Shown in pieces: positions 9,545 to 16,780 of a stretch of 64,000 nucleotides of DNA. Within the stretch, counting starts at the first letter, position 1; each line of letters opens with the position of its first letter. Source of the DNA: G965233625 sp965233625 (GTDB taxonomy: Bacteria > Planctomycetota > Planctomycetia > Pirellulales > Pirellulaceae); NCBI GenBank assembly GCA_965233625.1, contig OZ247499.1:1426001-1490000 (forward strand), given 5' to 3'. Made by a program: the position numbers and the translations under genes. A model generated the notes under the pieces. It searched no databases and had not been told where the DNA came from. It worked only from the letters and a program-made list of their open reading frames with translations.

Positions 9545-9860
9545 GTTGTGAAGATGCCTGTTAATGCAGGCATCCGATAAAGCAAACGACCCGGGGCGAC
9601 ATCCATGTGCCCCGAGGCGGGCCGTTGCCGCCGGTAACCTGCCAAGGCAAGTTACCCAAGGTTCGCAGGAGAGACATCCATTGCCTTTCTCCTGCGGACA
9701 CGGCTGATTGAACAGTTGGTGGCCGTTAACTGTTCAGGCCATATCCGCTCTGCAAACGGCGACGCGGAAAATCCGCTGCCAACAAGATGTACGGTGCGAT
9801 AGCTGGTAGGTTCCCCTCAATGCGAAACGAGTCCATCCGTAAGCGTAGTCTCGTCAATGT
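9545..9860 (-). ncRNA. structured RNA between mraZ and rsmH with repeated AUGGAUGUC loops (candidate)
   Basis: Between the mraZ stop (9867) and the rsmH start (9464) lies a chain of stem-loops: 9827-9854 (5 bp), 9764-9776 (5 bp), 9709-9736 (9 bp perfect), 9664-9696 (9 bp perfect), 9633-9656 (10 bp), 9592-9614 (6 bp) and 9553-9574 (8 bp perfect). The 9633-9656 stem is fully paired only as minus-strand RNA, where it has a U-G wobble; as plus-strand RNA it has a C-A mismatch. This favours transcription in the mraZ-rsmH direction. Two separate loops, 9598-9608 and 9673-9687, both display AUGGAUGUC. Nine GGA triplets occur on the minus strand. The function is unknown. It may be an mRNA leader controlling rsmH, a small RNA, or a CsrA-type protein-binding RNA. 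No known RNA class was recognised. Confidence 0.5.
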
Positions 9861-9866
9861 TTCATT

Positions 9867-10367
9867 CTACTTGGGACGAACGGACGGGTTCTCAGAAAGT
9901 GATTCCGGCGGCGCCGGTGCGGGTTGCAACTTTCCAAAGGCGTTTTCGGCAATCTGATCGTAACGACGCTGTTTCTCTCGCAGATAACCTTCCCAATGCA
10001 TGCTGTCCCAGATCTCAAGATGATCGCGGACCCCCAGCAGAACAATCTCTTTCTGCAGGTTAGCAAAACCAGCCAGATCTGCGGGAATCCGCACGCGGCC
10101 CTGTTTGTCCATCTCAACGCGTTGAGCTTGAGCGTAGAACATACGGCTGAAATCGCGGACATCCTGCTGCGTTGGCGAAGTACTGGCGAGCTGATCCCCC
10201 ATCTGTGCGAACGATTCCTGCGTGTAGAGAGCCAATGAGCCATCAGTGCCTGGCGCCACGTACATCACGGTGACTTCCGGGTGGCCAAGTTCGTCGCGAA
10301 GCGGCTTCGGGATGGCGAAACGCTGTTTATCGTCCAGCGATCGCAGGTATTTCCCCGTTAGCAGCAT
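9867..10367 (-). CDS. mraZ: MraZ transcriptional regulator
   Basis: AbrB-like double-domain protein that in other bacteria binds repeats ahead of its own operon and regulates the division and cell-wall cluster. The start at 10367 (MLLTGKYLRSLDDK) matches where the family begins; a GTG at 10397 in the same frame would add ten atypical residues, although a GGAGG lies close to it. Two SpoVT/AbrB-like repeats are visible: about residues 3-50 (LDDKQRFAIPKPLRD) and 85-130 (VEMDKQGRVRIPADLAGFA). The C-terminal 20 residues are Pro/Ser-rich. The gene is the first of the minus-strand group mraZ-RNA-rsmH-LysM. Confidence 0.93.
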   Translation of the reverse strand: MLLTGKYLRSLDDKQRFAIPKPLRDELGHPEVTVMYVAPGTDGSLALYTQESFAQMGDQLASTSPTQQDVRDFSRMFYAQAQRVEMDKQGRVRIPADLAGFANLQKEIVLLGVRDHLEIWDSMHWEGYLREKQRRYDQIAENAFGKLQPAPAPPESLSENPSVRPK

Positions 10368-10406
10368 GTCGCACCACTGATCCCCATTTCCTCCCACTTC
10401 CGCCCA

Positions 10407-10434
10407 AGCATACCCACATCGCCTCCAACGTCAA
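10407..10434 (-). promoter_or_regulatory. putative sigma70-type promoter of mraZ
   Basis: On the minus strand TTGACG (10434-10429) and TATGCT (10412-10407) are separated by 16 bases. Transcription would begin near 10400, about 33 bases ahead of the mraZ ATG. The same -35/-10 pair with a 16-base spacer is seen ahead of the Hpt gene at 47114, which adds some weight. Confidence 0.5.
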
Positions 10435-11131
10435 CTCGATTATCCCCACCCCCGAACATCTGTAATTGATGCCGATGCTGTAGATGCCTACGCGGACGCA
10501 ACTTCCAGCAAAACAGGCCTGTCAGAAAGCGCGAAAATTATTTTTTCGCACGGTTGCGGCACGCAATCTGCAACCGCATCCGCCGATGCTGTGAGACTGC
10601 GTGAGGCAGCGAAAATGCGTTGCCAATCTGCCGTTAATTTGCGCTGACCACCGCCTTATTCTGGGGCGGTATTAGAAGCGTTTTCGTGGCAGCGTTGACG
10701 CTGTATCATCAAACCTATAAACAACTTGCGCTGTTGCTAGCGGGCCAAGCAGCTCGCTCAAGCAAGGCGTATCTGCTGCCACCACCGGGATAGCTGCCAC
10801 CATTGCGTGTATCACCACGTTAGGCATCCCCTCCTAGCATGACCGAAGCAGCAATAGATCGCCAACGGCGAGGAATCTGGCACTTCCCCACTTCGCCCCA
10901 CAAACTGAATCCGGAACGCTACGATAGCGTCGAATCGTGCGGCAAACCGCCGATGTTTGCCGCGCTGTTTACACTCGCCAAAACGATGAGCAGATCGTGT
11001 TGCGCGCAGGCTTCTTCCGTCTGGTTGCTGGTGGTGGCGCGGGGTTCTATAATCCCGCACAAACTGCTTCGCAACCGCTTGCGTCGCCCCACCGCCGGAG
11101 CGGCAGAGACCACTTATATAGGTTCGTTGAT
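10435..11131 (+). other. 697-base intergenic region upstream of sucC
   Basis: No convincing gene: open frames here lack ribosome-binding sites and recognisable motifs. It holds a possible promoter toward sucC, TTGACG (10695-10700) and TATAAA (10716-10721) with a short 15-base spacer, which would give a leader of about 400 bases. A short inverted repeat, ACCGCC/GGCGGT, lies near 10650-10670. An AT-rich patch with an A/T run is found near 10535-10550. Nothing else was identified. Confidence 0.4.
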
Positions 11132-12319
11132 ATGAAGATACATGAGTACCAGGCCAAAGAACTATTCCGCAAGGCGAACGTCGCGGTGCTGGAAGGGCAC
11201 ATGGCAACCACGCCGGAAGAAGCAGCCCAGGCGTTCGAGACGCTAGGTGGTCCGCTTGCCGTTGTCAAAGCTCAGATTCACGCGGGCGGCCGTGGCAAAG
11301 GCACTATTAAAGAGAAGCCAGAGCAGCACGGTGTGCAACTGGTGCGTTCCGCCGAAGAAGCCAAGCAAGTCGCCGCGAATCTACTGGGCAACACCCTGGT
11401 GACCATCCAGACCGGCGATGCTGGCCAGAAAGTCAGCAAAGTCTTTGTCGAAGCCGGTTGCGACATCGATCGCGAACTTTATCTCGGCATCGTTCTCGAC
11501 CGCGCCGCTTCGATGCCCGTGGTCATGGTCTCAAGCGAAGGCGGCGTCGAGATCGAAAAGGTTGCGGCTGAAACGCCTGAACTGATCCACAAAGAACACT
11601 TCGATCCGCACGTTGGCCTGCAAGGGTATCAGGTCCGCAAACTTTGCCAGAAAGTAGGCATCGAAGGCAAAGCCGTCCGCAGCGCCGAAAAGTTCATGAA
11701 GACGCTGTGCAAGACGTACGTAGATCTGGATTGCAGCCTCGCCGAGATCAACCCCCTGGTCATCACCAAGGCGGGCGATATGGTCGCACTGGACGCGAAG
11801 ATCACGTTCGATGATAACGCGATGTTCCGCCACAAAGATCTGCTTGAACTGCGTGACCTGGCGGAAGAAGACGCAGACGAAGTCCGGGCCGCTGAATTCG
11901 GCCTTAGCTATGTGAACCTCGACGGCAATATCGGATGCCTGGTCAACGGCGCCGGTCTGGCGATGAGCACGATGGACATCATCAAGTATCACGGCGGTGA
12001 ACCCGCTAACTTCCTTGATGTTGGCGGCGGCGCGCAGACCGAACAGGTGACCGAAGCGTTCCGCATCATCCTGGGCGATGACAATGTGAAGGCCGTTCTG
12101 GTCAACATCTTCGGCGGCATTATGCAGTGCACCACTATCGCCAAAGCGTTGCTGGAAGCTTACGAAAAAGTCGGCTTCAGCGTGCCGCTGGTTGTCCGCC
12201 TGGAAGGCACCGAGGTGGAAGAAGGGCGGAAGATTCTGGCCGATAGCGGCGTGGATATTATCAACGCGTCTGATCTGACCGACGCAGCGGAAAAAGTGGT
12301 TGCAGCCGCGACCAAGTAA
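11132..12319 (+). CDS. sucC: succinyl-CoA synthetase beta subunit
   Basis: ATP-grasp subunit of succinate-CoA ligase (TCA cycle), which works with SucD. The family start MKIHEYQAKELF fixes the ATG at 11132; the longer open frame upstream is not coding. Visible motifs are VKAQIHAGGRGKG (nucleotide grasp), EINPLV, and the C-terminal signature NGAGLAMSTMDIIKYHGG followed by FLDVGGGA and VNIFGGIMQC. Its 395 residues are the usual length. sucD follows after 93 bases and the two are almost certainly one transcript. The ribosome-binding site is weak. Confidence 0.97.
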   Translation: MKIHEYQAKELFRKANVAVLEGHMATTPEEAAQAFETLGGPLAVVKAQIHAGGRGKGTIKEKPEQHGVQLVRSAEEAKQVAANLLGNTLVTIQTGDAGQKVSKVFVEAGCDIDRELYLGIVLDRAASMPVVMVSSEGGVEIEKVAAETPELIHKEHFDPHVGLQGYQVRKLCQKVGIEGKAVRSAEKFMKTLCKTYVDLDCSLAEINPLVITKAGDMVALDAKITFDDNAMFRHKDLLELRDLAEEDADEVRAAEFGLSYVNLDGNIGCLVNGAGLAMSTMDIIKYHGGEPANFLDVGGGAQTEQVTEAFRIILGDDNVKAVLVNIFGGIMQCTTIAKALLEAYEKVGFSVPLVVRLEGTEVEEGRKILADSGVDIINASDLTDAAEKVVAAATK

Positions 12320-12412
12320 GCTGCTGAACTTCACCCTGCAAACGGTATCCAAACAACCGGCATCCAAGCACATCACAACGGCTCAGGCCGCCAACTATCT
12401 GAAAACATAATC

Positions 12413-13288
12413 ATGAGCATACTTGTCAACAAAGACACACGCGTAATCTGTCAGGGCATCACCGGCCGCTCAGGTGCGTTTCACACACGTGGGTGCCTGG
12501 AGTACGGCACCAAAATGGTCGGTGGCGTTACACCCGGCAAGGGCGGCGAAACAGCAGAAGGGCTGCCCGTCTTCGACACGGTCTCAGAAGCCGTCGAGAA
12601 AACCGGCGCCAACGCCACCATGATCTTCGTGCCGGCGCCGTTCACCGCAGACGCCATTCTCGAAGCCGTCGATGCGGGCATCGAAGTCATTGTCGCCATT
12701 ACCGAAGGTGTGCCCGTTCTAGACATGGTCAATGTCTACGAAACGGTCCGCGCCAAAGGCGTCACGCTGATTGGCCCCAACTGCCCCGGTCTCATTACGG
12801 CGGAAGAATGCAAAATCGGCATCATGCCCGGGTACATTCACCAGCGCGGTAAAGTGGGCGTTATCAGCCGCAGTGGTACGCTCACTTACGAAGCGGTCTG
12901 GCAGACCAGTAATCTGAAACTCGGACAGACCACTTGCGTCGGCCTGGGCGGCGATCCGATTGTTGGCACCTCGTTCATTGATCTGCTGAAACTCTACGAA
13001 CAGGATGACGAAACCGAAGCCGTCCTGATGATCGGCGAAATTGGTGGTTCGGCCGAAGAAGAAGCTGCCGCCTTCGTCAAAGAGAACATCTCCAAACCCG
13101 TCGCCGCCTTCATCGCCGGCGCCACAGCCCCTCCCGGCAAACGCATGGGCCATGCCGGCGCCATTATCTCTGGCGGCAAAGGCACAGCAGGCGAAAAAGT
13201 AGCCGCGTTGGAAGACGCCGGCATCGAAGTCGCCCAGTCCCCTGCCGACATGGGACAGGCCGTGCAACGGGCGATGGCTAAAGCTTAA
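12413..13288 (+). CDS. sucD: succinyl-CoA synthetase alpha subunit
   Basis: CoA-binding, phospho-histidine subunit of succinate-CoA ligase. Visible features are the CoA-binding N-terminus (CQGITGRSGAFHTR), VTPGKGGETAEGLPVF, GPNCPGLI, the loop SRSGTLTYEAVWQT, and the active-site His in GHAGAIISGGKGTAGEK. Its 291 residues are typical. The GTPase gene begins only 16 bases after its stop, suggesting read-through transcription. Confidence 0.97.
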   Translation: MSILVNKDTRVICQGITGRSGAFHTRGCLEYGTKMVGGVTPGKGGETAEGLPVFDTVSEAVEKTGANATMIFVPAPFTADAILEAVDAGIEVIVAITEGVPVLDMVNVYETVRAKGVTLIGPNCPGLITAEECKIGIMPGYIHQRGKVGVISRSGTLTYEAVWQTSNLKLGQTTCVGLGGDPIVGTSFIDLLKLYEQDDETEAVLMIGEIGGSAEEEAAAFVKENISKPVAAFIAGATAPPGKRMGHAGAIISGGKGTAGEKVAALEDAGIEVAQSPADMGQAVQRAMAKA

Positions 13289-13304
13289 AAATGCAGCAAC
13301 GCCG

Positions 13305-14291
13305 ATGCCTGCGAATCTGACTCAGCAGTATCACAAAGCGGAGAAAGCTTACCGCGCCGCTTCGACGCCGGAAGAAGAAGTCCGGTGTCTGGAAGAAATG
13401 CTGCGCGAGCTACCTAAGCACAAAGGCACGGACAAGCTGCAGGCCGATCTGAAAACGAAGATCAGCCGCGCGAAAGAAGAGGTCGTTCAACAGAAGTCTG
13501 GCGGCAAAGGCCGCGGATTCAGGCTGCCGCGGCAGGGCGCCGGTCGTGTGATAATCATCGGCGGACCCAATGCAGGCAAGAGCCAGTTCATTGCCAGCGT
13601 CACCAAAGCACAGCCCGAAGTGGCGCCGTACCCGTTCACGACGCGCGAGCCGGCGCCGGCGATGATGCCGTGGGAAGATGTCTATGTTCAGCTGGTGGAC
13701 ACACCACCAATCACGGCTGATCTATTCGACGCTGCCACCGTCTCGCTTCTGCGTGGCGCCGATCTGGCGGTGCTGCTTGCGGATCTGGGGGACGATGATG
13801 GTATCGAGCAGTTGCAGGATCTGCTGAAGAAAGTCAGTGGAACGAAGTCGCGACTGGCCAAGGAATCGTATCTGGATGAAGAAGACGTCGGCGTTTCGTA
13901 CACCCGCACCTTCTTTGCACCCAACAAGATTGACCTGCCAGAAGCTGCGGACCGGCTGGAATTGCTCAAAGAGTTCTGCGAAATCGACTTCCCTGAATTC
14001 CCCATCTCCGCCGAACAAGGCGACGGCCTCGAAACATTACGCCGCGCGATCTTTGAATCGCTGAATGTCGTCCGCATCTACACCAAGATGCCCCAGAAGA
14101 AAGAAGCCGATTTCGACAAGCCCTTTACGTTGCCACAGGGCGGCACGGTGCTTGATCTGGCCGAACTGGTGCACCGCGACATTGCAGCGAATCTGAAATA
14201 CGCCCGCGTCTGGGGCACCGCGGTGCACGACGGCACGCAGGTGAAGGGCGACTATGTCATCCAGGACAAAGACATTGTCGAGTTGCACTAA
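13305..14291 (+). CDS. DRG-like GTPase with C-terminal TGS domain
   Basis: Related to the DRG/Obg superfamily of ribosome-associated GTPases. Residues 1-75 form a helical, charged region. The G domain has G1 GGPNAGKS (86-93), G2 YPFTT (109-113), G3 DTPP (132-135) and G4 NKID (207-210). The TGS domain covers about 257-328 and carries VVRIYTKMPQKK, FTLPQGGTV and LKYARVWG, closer to archaeal and eukaryotic DRG than to bacterial Obg. The G3 motif normally reads DxPG; here the Gly is Pro, which may alter hydrolysis. It sits 16 bases after sucD, probably for transcription only. The exact partner is unknown. Confidence 0.85.
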   Translation: MPANLTQQYHKAEKAYRAASTPEEEVRCLEEMLRELPKHKGTDKLQADLKTKISRAKEEVVQQKSGGKGRGFRLPRQGAGRVIIIGGPNAGKSQFIASVTKAQPEVAPYPFTTREPAPAMMPWEDVYVQLVDTPPITADLFDAATVSLLRGADLAVLLADLGDDDGIEQLQDLLKKVSGTKSRLAKESYLDEEDVGVSYTRTFFAPNKIDLPEAADRLELLKEFCEIDFPEFPISAEQGDGLETLRRAIFESLNVVRIYTKMPQKKEADFDKPFTLPQGGTVLDLAELVHRDIAANLKYARVWGTAVHDGTQVKGDYVIQDKDIVELH

Positions 14292-14320
14292 CCCCGTACC
14301 AATAGCCTCAGCACGCAGTG

Positions 14321-14905
14321 TTACACCGCAATGCTGATGGCTTGCTGAAAGTCTGGATCGTTGCGGATAGGATCGAAGTCTGGCTCGTCCGCGATCAGGT
14401 CGCGATAGTTGCCGTCGAGATCGAGCGCCGATGCGATGTAACGCGTCGCTAGATGCGTGTTCCGCGCCAGGCTCCAGTAGCAGGCCAGGTTGTAGTGCAC
14501 GATGGCGCTGTCTGGTTCGACCTGCAACGCCGCCTCCAGCGTTTCGATCGCGCGATCCAGACGCTTCACGCGTTTGTAACACCACGCCAGCGCCAAGCGG
14601 ATGTGCGCGTCTGATGGTGCAATGTGCGCTGCTTCTTCGAGCGGCCCGATGGCTTCCGCGTAGCGGTGCATTACACGGTAGGTCTGCCCCATCAGGTACA
14701 GCAGATGCGACTGCCGCCAGGTTCCACCTTCGCGGTCGAGCTCCCGCAGAATTTCCAGCGATCGCATCGCCAGGCGATTGCGGGCGTTCTGTCCGCCGTT
14801 GAGATCGGATACGGCGGGTTCCGCCGAAGGCAGCATGATGAGGTCCAGGTATCCCTCAACCTCGCGAAGCAACTGCCGGCGGCGTACACGTCTTGAAGCG
14901 TTCAC
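14321..14905 (-). CDS. TPR-repeat protein
   Basis: A 194-residue helical protein with at least three tetratricopeptide-like repeats, for example GQTYRVMHRYAEAIGPLEEA, AWCYKRVKRLDRAIETLEAA and LACYWSLARNTHLATRYIAS. The N-terminal 60 residues are basic and then mixed. The C-terminus ends in a motif (DEPDFDPIRNDPDF) commonly seen at the end of TPR proteins of this type. No signal peptide is seen, so a cytosolic protein-protein interaction role is likely. It converges with the GTPase gene (gap of 29 bases). Confidence 0.75.
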   Translation of the reverse strand: MNASRRVRRRQLLREVEGYLDLIMLPSAEPAVSDLNGGQNARNRLAMRSLEILRELDREGGTWRQSHLLYLMGQTYRVMHRYAEAIGPLEEAAHIAPSDAHIRLALAWCYKRVKRLDRAIETLEAALQVEPDSAIVHYNLACYWSLARNTHLATRYIASALDLDGNYRDLIADEPDFDPIRNDPDFQQAISIAV

Positions 14906-15110
14906 GGCGGTTCCTTCTGTTAGAGTCGACTGATTTTCATGTCGTACACCTCTATTGTAGCTACACCTGGAATTTCTCCCAGACGAAATCCTGCCAGTTG
15001 TGATGCAACTCTAATGCTGGCAAGCAGAAAAGAATTTCTTTTGAGTTGAACGAATATATAGCTCAAGCCAACATCGCCGGTTGCAACGGCATGTAACCAG
15101 GTAGAAAGAA

Positions 15111-16562
15111 TCAAGTATCGCGGCGGGCGGCAGCGATCAGCTCCTCTTTAACTGCATGCAATTGGCTTTCCAGCCCCACGCGGTACGGCGTTGGATTTCG
15201 CAGGCGCCGCGACGTGGAATCTAATTGCGAAAGCTGCTGGGCGGCTGTCTGTCTTGCTTCCTTAGCTGGGGGAATTTCGTACACAAGCTTGCCGCCGCGG
15301 AACACTGGCCGAAGCAGGTCTTCATGCTCATTTGTTTCCGGCTGAAAAGACTCATCTTCGCGAAACAGCGTCGGCGTGTCCGCGATACCGTGCGGCAGAT
15401 CGTAGATCGCGTCCGTGGTGAAGTAGCCATCCTTCTTGTAGCGACGCACCTGCTGGATGCCTGGATTCGAGATTTTGATTTTCTGCTCAGAAAGTTTAAT
15501 CCGGTACTGCCACGGTTGATCGTCTGCATCGCGCGAAGCGGCCAGTTTATACACACCGCCCAATGCAGGCTGGTCGAACGCGGTTGCCAGTCTGGTGCCG
15601 ATCCCCCACACGTTGATTCTTGCGCCCTGTTGCTTCAGATCCCGCACCAGATTTTCATCCAGGTCGTTGCTGGCGACGATCGAAGCATCCGGGAAACCTG
15701 CCTCATCAAGTAGCTTCCGGGCGCCAATGCTCAGCGTCGCCAGGTCGCCGGAGTCTAGCCGGACACCGATCATCTCGTAGCCTTGCTGCCTTAGTTCGTG
15801 GCCGACTTCAATCGCATTCCGCACGCCTTCGAGTGTGTCGTAGGTATCGACCAGGAACACGCAGTTGTTGGGCATTGCCGCGGCGTAGGCTTTGAACGCG
15901 TCGATCTCTTTGTCGAAAGACATCACCCAACTATGTGCGTGGGTTCCCTTCACCGGAATGTCATACAGTTTGCCGGCAAGCACGTTCGACGTGGCCGCAC
16001 AGCCGCCGATATAAGCAGCGCGGCTGGCCGACAAGGCGCCGTCGACACCTTGTGCCCGGCGTAGTCCGAATTCAAGCACCGCGTCACCTTGGGCTTCGCT
16101 GCAAACGCGGGCCGCTTTCGTGGCGATCAGCGTCTGAAAGTTCACCATGTTCAGCAGTGCTGTTTCGATAATCTGACACTGCAACATCGGCCCTTGCACC
16201 CGCAGAAGCGGTTCGTGCGGGAACACCAGCACGCCTTCGGGAATCGCGTCGATATCGCAGGCGAATTCCATCGCCCGTAAGTACTCAAGGAACTCTCGCG
16301 GGAACAACGCCTTGCCGTCGGCGCCACAGAGTGTGGCGAGATAGTCGCAGTCACTTTGTGTGAAACGCAGGTCTTGCAGCCAGTCAACCGCGGCGGCCAG
16401 TCCGCAGGCGATTGCGAATTCTCCCTGGAATGGCGCCCGCCGGTACGTGAGATGAAACACAGACTCCCGTGAAGCGATGCCCGTTTTCCAATAGCCATAA
16501 GCCATGGTCAACTGATACAGATCCGTGAGAAGCGTCATCGAGGCCGGTGGGCGTTGATTCAT
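15111..16562 (-). CDS. pncB: nicotinate phosphoribosyltransferase
   Basis: Makes nicotinate mononucleotide from nicotinate and PRPP in the NAD salvage (Preiss-Handler) pathway. The chosen start (MNQRPPASMTLLTDLYQLTM) has GGAAG seven bases upstream; the extra 62 codons of the longer open frame look non-coding. Typical segments are LTDLYQLTMAYGY, RRAPFQGEFAIACG, GTHAHSWVMSF (with the family's active-site His), GVRLDSGDL and ASNDLDE. Its 483 residues are the usual length for the long bacterial form. The divergent gene starts 218 bases away. Confidence 0.95.
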   Translation of the reverse strand: MNQRPPASMTLLTDLYQLTMAYGYWKTGIASRESVFHLTYRRAPFQGEFAIACGLAAAVDWLQDLRFTQSDCDYLATLCGADGKALFPREFLEYLRAMEFACDIDAIPEGVLVFPHEPLLRVQGPMLQCQIIETALLNMVNFQTLIATKAARVCSEAQGDAVLEFGLRRAQGVDGALSASRAAYIGGCAATSNVLAGKLYDIPVKGTHAHSWVMSFDKEIDAFKAYAAAMPNNCVFLVDTYDTLEGVRNAIEVGHELRQQGYEMIGVRLDSGDLATLSIGARKLLDEAGFPDASIVASNDLDENLVRDLKQQGARINVWGIGTRLATAFDQPALGGVYKLAASRDADDQPWQYRIKLSEQKIKISNPGIQQVRRYKKDGYFTTDAIYDLPHGIADTPTLFREDESFQPETNEHEDLLRPVFRGGKLVYEIPPAKEARQTAAQQLSQLDSTSRRLRNPTPYRVGLESQLHAVKEELIAAARRDT

Positions 16563-16780
16563 ACGATTTCTTCCGTCGGTTGTCAGTGGTTGGTGAATAG
16601 ACCGCGGGATCACATACTTAGACAGATGGCCGCTTCGACGGGTTCGCCTTGCATACGGCATGGCCAGACCGTGACTGCATCGTACCGGAATGCGGCAGTC
16701 GCTTCTATGCGGCGGAATAGGATGACGCTTCGAAGACACGTGCAACAAGATTTACTGACAGGCTTAGCAACTTCGCCCCG

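Noticed and set aside
9545..9860. RNase P RNA, tmRNA or SRP RNA in the mraZ-rsmH gap.
   Set aside because: The conserved core segments of these RNAs were not found on either strand.
10839..11135. A 98-codon plus-strand frame ahead of sucC, and a long in-frame extension of sucC.
   Set aside because: No ribosome-binding site or homology; sucC begins at 11132 by family match.
11531..12376. A 281-codon minus-strand frame opposite sucC.
   Set aside because: Shadow of sucC, which has complete family motifs.
14920..15114. A 64-codon minus-strand frame with TTG start after pncB.
   Set aside because: No ribosome-binding site or motifs.
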